DNA of 64,000 nt from NCBI RefSeq assembly GCF_050589625.1, contig NZ_JBNGOP010000001.1, positions 277,549 through 341,548 on the forward strand, given 5' to 3'. How positions within the stretch are numbered: the stretch's first letter is position 1; each line of letters starts with the position of its first letter. This stretch comes from Pelagihabitans sp947500445 (GTDB lineage Bacteria; Bacteroidota; Bacteroidia; Flavobacteriales; Flavobacteriaceae). Below the pieces are notes generated by a model. That model was not told where the DNA came from, searched no databases, and saw only the letters and a list, made by a program, of their open reading frames with translations. The position numbers and the translations under genes were made by a program. Positions 59,101 to 64,000 of the stretch are shown in pieces.

Positions 59101-60611
59101 CTTACACCTCCAATTGAAGTGAAGCTACCACCCGCATACAATCGACCGTCATCTGCTAAAGCTAGTGCTCTAACGGGACCATTGGCGCCGTTGCCCAGGT
59201 TTTCCCATCCACTTTCCTTATTATACCGGGCAATATTGTTGGCAGCGCTATCTCCGGCATTGGAAAAATTACCGGCTACATAAGTATCTTCTCCCGATGT
59301 CACTATTGCTTCTACGGTACCATTGGTACCATTTTCCAGAGCTCTCCAAACTCCTACTCCATCCACCGCTACCTTGGTAGGGCCTGGAGGTGGAGGCGGC
59401 GGTGTTACGTCTCCACCATTAATTTGATAAATTTTACCCGAGGTATAGTCAGCAAAGTAAATTTCACCATCTTCATCCAGTCCAAAACTAGAAATCATTC
59501 GGCCTTCCGCCCTGAACAAGAGATTACTTGTCGCGCTATCGGAGTTGGAATTATAGTCCAATGCCCATACCCGCCCCGTGACAAAATCTCCGTAAATATA
59601 TTTTCCCTGAATGTCGGAATTTGTGCTACTTCCCCGATACACATAACCTCCGGTTATGGAGACATCGCCATTACTATGGTTGTAATTAAATACAGGTTTA
59701 ATATCAGGACTGGTCGCCAATCCAGTTGAGGAATTATAGCTGTCATTTGCCTCAAATCGATTCCAGCCATAGTTGCCCCCATTTTGAATGATGTTGACCT
59801 CCTCATAATTGCCCTGACCTACATCGGCGCCCCACATTCTATTATTTTGGGTATCCCATGAAAACTTCCATGTATTTCGAATTCCCCATGCATATAGTTC
59901 GTCCAAACCACCTTGATTAGCTAAGGGATTGTCCGAAGGTATCTCGTAATTGCCATTAGGCAAATCCGGATTGCTTTCCAACGGATTGTTTCCATTTACG
60001 TCCACATCAATTCTCAGGATGCTACCAAAAATATTATTTAGGTTTTGCGAATTCCCTTGAGGGTCTCCTGCACCGCCACCATCGCCCATGGACACATACA
60101 GGTACCCATCAGGACCGAACCCGATTTTCCCTCCGTTATGGTTGTTATTGTTCTGATTTTTATCAAAACTGAAGATTTCCAATCGACTGGAAGTATTTGC
60201 CTGATTCGGATTTCCACTACTCACTTGATATCTTGCCAACACTATTTCTACAACAATGCCCGGCAACGAACTTCTGCGGGTGTAATACACGTAGAAATAA
60301 CCATTTTGATTATAATTGGGGTGAAAGGCAAGCCCCAATAAGCCTATTTCAAGACCGGAAACAAAACTGACTTCATTAGAAATATCTAAAAAAGTCTGCT
60401 GGGTAGTTGTTTGTCCGTTATTTTGAAAAACTTTGATCTTTCCTGATTGTTCGACAACAAAAAGTCGATTGGATCCATCGTCGGCATTCTGAATTTCCAC
60501 AGGAACATCAAAAGTTAGATTGGGAAATGCCTGTTCATAGGTCACGTCTTGCGCCATCAATGTCCCGAAAATACAGGTCATTAACAGGAATAGGAATGTA
60601 ATTCGCTTCAT
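56118..60611 (-). CDS. Giant T9SS protein: sugar dehydrogenase domain, beta-propeller repeats, seven Ig-like repeats
   Basis: A 1497-residue secreted protein. The start is set at ATG 60611, where the signal peptide MKRITFLFLLMTCIFGTLMA begins; the frame extends upstream to 60758 without sense. Residues about 25-405 are a PQQ-type glucose/sorbosone dehydrogenase domain (GLLGLAFHPNYNQNGYFYVY, NNNNHNGGKIGFGPDGYLYV, ELYAWGIRNTWKFSWD). After a Pro linker, about 410-760 contain propeller repeats of the type VAVWNGASWSALGSGTNGPV. Seven Ig-like repeats of about 85 residues follow, and a type A T9SS sorting domain ends the chain (VSVYPNPTSTMVTVD to TKKVVKR). An outward-facing sugar oxidase or adhesin is a guess. 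Confidence 0.88.
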   Translation of the reverse strand: MKRITFLFLLMTCIFGTLMAQDVTYEQAFPNLTFDVPVEIQNADDGSNRLFVVEQSGKIKVFQNNGQTTTQQTFLDISNEVSFVSGLEIGLLGLAFHPNYNQNGYFYVYYTRRSSLPGIVVEIVLARYQVSSGNPNQANTSSRLEIFSFDKNQNNNNHNGGKIGFGPDGYLYVSMGDGGGAGDPQGNSQNLNNIFGSILRIDVDVNGNNPLESNPDLPNGNYEIPSDNPLANQGGLDELYAWGIRNTWKFSWDTQNNRMWGADVGQGNYEEVNIIQNGGNYGWNRFEANDSYNSSTGLATSPDIKPVFNYNHSNGDVSITGGYVYRGSSTNSDIQGKYIYGDFVTGRVWALDYNSNSDSATSNLLFRAEGRMISSFGLDEDGEIYFADYTSGKIYQINGGDVTPPPPPPGPTKVAVDGVGVWRALENGTNGTVEAIVTSGEDTYVAGNFSNAGDSAANNIARYNKESGWENLGNGANGPVRALALADDGRLYAGGSFTSIGGVSAQNVAVWNGASWSALGSGTNGPVAKIGVDGNGNVYVGGAFETAGGISVQNIARWNNGWSALTDSGTSGTGTNNEIRSIAFDNANVLYVGGNFDTAGGRNANRIATWNGTNWGTLGEGTSGFVQAIEVTSEYIYAGGTFGSAGGNTVNNLARWNRNSNQWQLLGDGVNGSVNSLEHDGTYLYVGGSFETAGQDSSTDYIVNNSARWSSGGGWQALGPARAVGTDNIVRALALSDDNRLYTGGTFDNAANVTADNLAVWALSFDCGDERLITEYRINGEWSSGDTEITLPEGTDLILSLLPNTVTFSITLPNGNITEGDYGLGEITKEDEGTYVFVTEGQCQISLILTVETEDEPCTSESVVPEFRIGNNGWISGEESTTVDEGTPLALRVAPGNLDFTVTLPNGTEQEVSGLLDLGAVTPGQQGTYLFTIAEGCSASFEISVIANTPNCPEGSIVPEYTVNGETGSGQTEITVDQGAEVLLGTVDNQDGLLIRLPNGTTVSGSYQTTNITSEQEGTYTFISQDSCEATLTINVEETGTGDSCNIVPEYRLNRVWYSGESNITVDQGTDIILSILPNDVPLTITLPNGTVVNDNYSLGLVTPEDNGTYLFTASDGCTAELNLIVETLDCGGVLIPEYRINGNWLSGDNVVTVNESAEVILSMLPNGVGLNITRPNGQVVGDNYRITNFTSADSGTYVLTSEEGCTETLELRAIDGCEEAITPEYRINGQWSSGQENLSIVVGTNLMLSMLPNDIGLTITKPDGTVVGDNYSIGQASLSDSGRYTLRSENGCTRTFNLSVDEIPNCDANALVAEYRVAGVWRSGQNALTVDRGEEVVLSALPNDKRVTITLPNGEVVGDNYSLGNVGAQDAGFYVIESAEGCRSVLQLYVSDSASNRNDTFDEFGREFENSARENTSVSVYPNPTSTMVTVDLYGLAGKEVEVVVTNMQQQQLLYRALKQDHSPTLDLSLETLTTGTYFVSVWSNGAVITKKVVKR

Positions 60612-60943
60612 CGGGTGTGGGGGTTTGTTTGGAATCTTAAAAAATCGTTTTCGATAAAATACATCTTTAATACGGTGAAATGCGCCAAATAGTCTTCGAT
60701 AGAACGTGAAAAATGAATTTATTCGATAAAACGCTCGAAAATTTAACATTTTTAACAAATAGCACCCTCTTTTTAAAATCCGGTAAAAATAAGGCTTATC
60801 CCCTTAAAAAACAGTGGTTTTCGTTTTTTTTTCATTCCTCAAAAAAAACAGGGAAAGGGTGTTAAAATGCTAAAATTCTGCATCAACATGTGTGACTTCT
60901 CTAAAGGAAGGGATCAATACCATGTTGTAGCATCCTTTCCCTT
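60612..60943. other. 332-bp gap between the two giant T9SS genes
   Basis: A/T-rich and without a gene. Near 60910-60945 GGAAGGGAT (18-nt loop) ATCCTTTCC can form a hairpin just downstream of the stop codon of the incoming minus-strand gene, which may terminate it. The region 60612-60760 would be the promoter and leader of the GSDH gene; I see no confident -7 box. Confidence 0.4.
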
Positions 60944-63900
60944 TTATTTTTTCATGACGATCGTTTGAACTTCGGTATGCCCATCGGCATCAAAAACAAG
61001 GGCATAAAACCCATCAGGTAAGCCAGTGAGGTCAAGCGTTTCAAATTCCAAATGGGTCGCTGGAAAGGTATGGGACACAACCTTCTGTTGTAGCATGTTG
61101 TAGACGGTAAGCCCAACAGCCGTACCCGCACGCCCGCTAAGGTCGATTGAAATGGTTCCTTTTGAAGGATTCGGGAATACCCGTAATTCGTTACGGTCGT
61201 CGTCAACACTATCCAGACGGGACTTTAATGCTATTGGCGTCTCAGCCGTCGGGGCCACGATCAAATCGATCGCCGTGGTACAGCCCTCTACGGAGGTGAT
61301 CAGGTAACGACCCTGGTCCGATATGTCCACGGCGCCTAGGTTATGGTTGTCCCGTACCAGACGTCCGTCCGGAAGGGCAATGGACTCCACGGGGATATCG
61401 TTGGGGAGCATGCTGAGCATCAGCACGTCGCCCTCGGTCACTTCCAGGGTGCCGCTGCCGCTCTGCCACGAACCGTTGATCCGGTATTCACCGACAATGT
61501 TCCCTTCCGGACAGGCCGATAGGGAGTTGACCCGAAGTTCGATCTCCGTACTACAGCCTTCCACATTGACAAGGGTATAGGTGCCCGCATCGGAAACGCC
61601 CGCGATACCAATGATGTAGGGCACTTCTACGGAAGTACCGTCGGGAAGTTCCAGCACCGTGCCCACGGCCGCACCGAGGCCCAGCGTTACCGATACGCCC
61701 TCGTCCGCAAGTACGAGCCCTCCCGTTCCGGGTATTCCGCCCACCTCATGGGTATGTACCAAACTGTCCGCCGGACAGTCCGCACCGACCACAAGGTCGA
61801 TCGCCGTGGTACAGCCCTCTACGGAGGTGATCAGATAGCGACCCTGGTCCGATATGTCCACGGCGCCTAGGTTATGGTTGTCCCGTACCAGACGTCCGTC
61901 CGGAAGGGCAATGGACTCCACGGGGATATCGTTGGGGAGCATGCTGAGCATCAGCACGTCGCCCTCGGTCACTTCCAGGGTGCCGCTGCCGCTCTGCCAC
62001 GAACCGTTGATCCGGTATTCACCGACAATGTTCCCTTCCGGACAGGCCGATAGGGAGTTGACCCGAAGTTCGATCTCCGTACTACAGCCCTCGGTATTGA
62101 CAAGGGTATAGGTGCCCGCATCGGAAACGCCCGCGACACCAATGATGTAGGGCACTCCTACGGAAGTACCGTCGGGAAGTTCCAGTACCGTGCCCACAGC
62201 CGCACCGAGGCCCAGCGTTACCGATACGCCCTCGTCCGCAAGTATGAGACCTCCCGTTCCGGGAATTCCGCCCACCTCATGGGTGTGTACCAGACTGTCC
62301 GCCGGACAGTCCGCACCGACCACAAGGTCGATCGCCGTGGTACAGCCCTCTACGGAGGTGATCAGGTAACGACCCTGGTCCGATACGTCCACGGCGCCTA
62401 GGTTATGGTTGTCCCGCACCAGGCGACCGTCAGGAAGGGCAATGGACTCCACGGGGATATCGTTGGGGAGCATGCTGAGCATCAGCACGTCGCCCTCGGT
62501 CACTTCCAGGGTACCGCTGCCGCTCCGCCACGAACCGTTGATCCGGTATTCCCCGACAATGTTCCCTTCCGGACAGGCCGATAGGGAGTTGACCCGAAGT
62601 TCGATCTCCGTACTACAGCCCTCGGTATTGACAAGGGTATAGGTGCCCGCATCGGAAACGCCCGCGATACCAATGATGTAGGGCACTCCTACGGAAGTAC
62701 CGTCGGGAAGTTCCAGTACCGTGCCCACAGCCGCACCGAGGCCCAGCGTTACCGATACGCCCTCGTCCGCAAGTACGAGTCCTCCCGTTCCGGGAATTCC
62801 GCCCACCTCATGGGTATGTACCAGACTGTCCGCCGGACAGTCCGCACCGACCACAAGGTCGATCGCCGTGGTACAGCCCTCTACGGAGGTGATCAGGTAG
62901 CGACCCTGGTCCGATACGTCCACGGCGCCTAGGTTATGGTTGTCCCGTACCAGACGTCCGTCCGGAAGGGCAATGGACTCCACGGGGATATCGTTGGGGA
63001 GCATGCTGAGCATCAGCACGTCGCCCTCGGTCACTTCCAGGGTACCGCTGCCGCTCTGCCACGAACCGTTGATCCGGTATTCCCCGACAATGTTCCCTTC
63101 CGGACATACAGGTTCTCTCAATAAGTCCAGCGTTATGAGAACGGTACATCCTTCTATGGAAGTCAATACATAAACCCCGATATCGGCAGGGGTTACCCTT
63201 CCGATGGTATAGTCCCCGGTAATGTTGGGAATAGTAGCTCCTCGTGGGGTGGTAATGCTAAAAGAAAGCTTATCCAAATTTTCAAAGACGTTCGGTAAAA
63301 TGCTTAAACGTACGCGCTCATCGAGCGCTACCGAAATAGTAACATTTTCACCGGGGTCTCCATGTTGATATGGGTTCGATCCTATCCTCCATTCGGGGCT
63401 GATCAGGATGTCCTCGGGGTCGCACTGTTTCACCACGTTGACGTTCACTACGGTGGCGCATCCCGCCGCCGTGGTGAGCACGAAACTACCCTGGTTCTCA
63501 AGGTCCACCAGTCCGTCGTTGCGCTCCGGGCTGTCGTTCTGGGGGTCGCTCACCCCGGTATCGACCTGATAGCCGTCGGCCTGGTCGAAATCCGCCGCCG
63601 AGCGCAATGTCGGCGCCTCGAAGTCCCGTTGGGCGGTGGTCACGTAATAGGTGCCCGCCGTCACGGCCCTGAGGTATACCCGTGAGCCCTCCGGGGCGTT
63701 CACGTTGTTGCCGGCGGTCCATTCGCCGTCGTCTATCTTGAACTCCGCGGCTATGGTCCCCTGGGGACAGTCCGGTACGCCGGCCAGTCCGCTGCCCAGG
63801 TCGAAGAAGGCCTTGATCTCCTCGGCCCCCAATGCCTTGTTGTATACCTTCAGCTCGTCGATACGGCCATCGATTTCGTCGGTCACCCCGCTCTGGTTGT

Positions 63901-64000
63901 ATCCCGCAGCGGTCAGGAAGGGCCCCGCAGGGTCCCGTTGTTCGTAGAAGCCCGAGGAGGTAAAGGCGCTGGCGTCCCCCGGGGCGTCGTTGATCACGAA
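60944..64000 (-). CDS. Giant T9SS protein with LamG-like and repeated Ig-like domains (partial, 5' end outside window)
   Basis: At least 1018 residues; the frame stays open to the window edge, so the true start is outside. The visible N-terminal part ends a LamG/concanavalin-like domain (DGRIDELKVYNKALGAEEIK at 63840-63780). Two diverged Ig-like domains follow, then a tandem array of two alternating Ig-like types, A (EYRINGSWQSGSGTLEVTEG, LSMLPNDIPVESIALPDGR) and B (HTHEVGGIPGTGGLVLADEG), four A and three B. The chain ends with a type A T9SS sorting domain (LRVFPNPSKGTISIDLSGR to VQTIVMKK). It is probably an adhesin-like surface protein. Composition is notably G/C-rich compared with the rest of the window. 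Confidence 0.87.
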   Translation of the reverse strand, partial: FVINDAPGDASAFTSSGFYEQRDPAGPFLTAAGYNQSGVTDEIDGRIDELKVYNKALGAEEIKAFFDLGSGLAGVPDCPQGTIAAEFKIDDGEWTAGNNVNAPEGSRVYLRAVTAGTYYVTTAQRDFEAPTLRSAADFDQADGYQVDTGVSDPQNDSPERNDGLVDLENQGSFVLTTAAGCATVVNVNVVKQCDPEDILISPEWRIGSNPYQHGDPGENVTISVALDERVRLSILPNVFENLDKLSFSITTPRGATIPNITGDYTIGRVTPADIGVYVLTSIEGCTVLITLDLLREPVCPEGNIVGEYRINGSWQSGSGTLEVTEGDVLMLSMLPNDIPVESIALPDGRLVRDNHNLGAVDVSDQGRYLITSVEGCTTAIDLVVGADCPADSLVHTHEVGGIPGTGGLVLADEGVSVTLGLGAAVGTVLELPDGTSVGVPYIIGIAGVSDAGTYTLVNTEGCSTEIELRVNSLSACPEGNIVGEYRINGSWRSGSGTLEVTEGDVLMLSMLPNDIPVESIALPDGRLVRDNHNLGAVDVSDQGRYLITSVEGCTTAIDLVVGADCPADSLVHTHEVGGIPGTGGLILADEGVSVTLGLGAAVGTVLELPDGTSVGVPYIIGVAGVSDAGTYTLVNTEGCSTEIELRVNSLSACPEGNIVGEYRINGSWQSGSGTLEVTEGDVLMLSMLPNDIPVESIALPDGRLVRDNHNLGAVDISDQGRYLITSVEGCTTAIDLVVGADCPADSLVHTHEVGGIPGTGGLVLADEGVSVTLGLGAAVGTVLELPDGTSVEVPYIIGIAGVSDAGTYTLVNVEGCSTEIELRVNSLSACPEGNIVGEYRINGSWQSGSGTLEVTEGDVLMLSMLPNDIPVESIALPDGRLVRDNHNLGAVDISDQGRYLITSVEGCTTAIDLIVAPTAETPIALKSRLDSVDDDRNELRVFPNPSKGTISIDLSGRAGTAVGLTVYNMLQQKVVSHTFPATHLEFETLDLTGLPDGFYALVFDADGHTEVQTIVMKK
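61266..63106 (-). repeat. 531-bp tandem repeat, about 3.5 copies, within the giant T9SS gene
   Basis: The array starts at 61266 and repeats with a period of exactly 531 bp (177 codons): landmarks recur at 61332, 61863, 62394 and 62925. The fourth copy is partial and diverges after 63106. Copies differ at only a few scattered positions. Each unit encodes one A and one B Ig-like domain. Confidence 0.95.

Noticed and set aside
61323..63173. Four similar antisense frames of about 77-85 codons
   Set aside because: They are the complement of the A-type Ig-like repeat and recur only because the DNA repeats every 531 bp.
1..64000. tRNA and rRNA genes, prophage and toxin-antitoxin or restriction systems
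   Set aside because: I looked for cloverleaf ends with TTCRANNC, rRNA words, integrases, MTases and typical defence motifs on both strands by eye and found none; a covariance-model or HMM search would be needed to exclude them formally.

Overview
The window reads as chromosome of a marine flavobacterium (Bacteroidota, family Flavobacteriaceae, probably the Zobellia/Maribacter-like clade). Reasons: an alginate lyase carrying algal-polysaccharide binding modules, type IX secretion (T9SS) C-terminal sorting domains on three large secreted proteins, promoters of the Bacteroidota type (TTTG, about 19 bp, TAnnTTTG), flavobacterial housekeeping proteins (DUF3822, DUF4126, DUF6702, BON-LysM) and a Bacteroidota-style gene order. 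The genus is inference.

Layout. 1-5.7 kb: the 3' part of a divergent NAD(P)H-hydrate epimerase, then thrA-thrB-thrC with a candidate Thr/Ile-rich leader peptide before thrA and a structured leader before thrC. 5.7-7.6 kb: a convergent lipoprotein alginate lyase (CBM6-CBM32-PL7) with three tandem operator-like sites in its upstream region. 7.8-14.4 kb (+): gcvT, an SDR protein, pterin carbinolamine dehydratase, YebC, an unknown secreted protein and a T9SS-exported peptidoglycan amidase. 14.8-20.3 kb (-): an acyltransferase, a KdnB-like Kdo 8-oxidase, a HAD phosphatase, kdsB, DUF4126 and a RecD-like helicase. 20.5-22.5 kb (+): a membrane-anchored unknown, DUF3822 and rsmD. 22.6-26.6 kb: an AT-rich accessory stretch of unknown secreted proteins and an ECF sigma factor with a coupled membrane protein. 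26.8-27.2 kb: RNase P RNA (- strand). 27.5-31.7 kb: a double thioredoxin-fold lipoprotein, a small His/Cys-rich protein, DUF6702, HupE/UreJ and a DinB lipoprotein.

32.4-41.3 kb: dnaX (+) converges on a tightly coupled seven-gene minus-strand operon, eboA-eboB-eboC-eboD-eboE-eboF followed by a TMEM220 gene. This is the most system-like locus of the window. Ebo clusters occur in cyanobacteria, Bacteroidota, Pseudomonas and as transfers in eustigmatophyte algae, and their chemistry is still unknown. 41.4-48.8 kb: miaE (+), then ppk1-sixA, pdxH, rnz, a small conserved protein, pyrB and pyrR (-). 48.8-49.9 kb: an IS200-type transposase between simple-sequence tracts. 49.9-56 kb: rpsA, a Kbp-like BON-LysM protein, cmk and lon. 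56-64 kb: two giant T9SS cargo proteins built from one repeated Ig-like domain. The second runs off the window and contains a 531-bp tandem repeat in about 3.5 nearly identical copies.

Two families of non-coding inverted-repeat elements are scattered through the window. Family A has two 185-bp copies with 21-bp terminal inverted repeats, plus solo hairpins made only of the two termini. Family B carries ends of the type TTCTAATGCA...CCGGGTT. Neither encodes protein. Family A looks like a MITE/REP system. No tRNA, rRNA (other than RNase P RNA), CRISPR array or prophage was seen.
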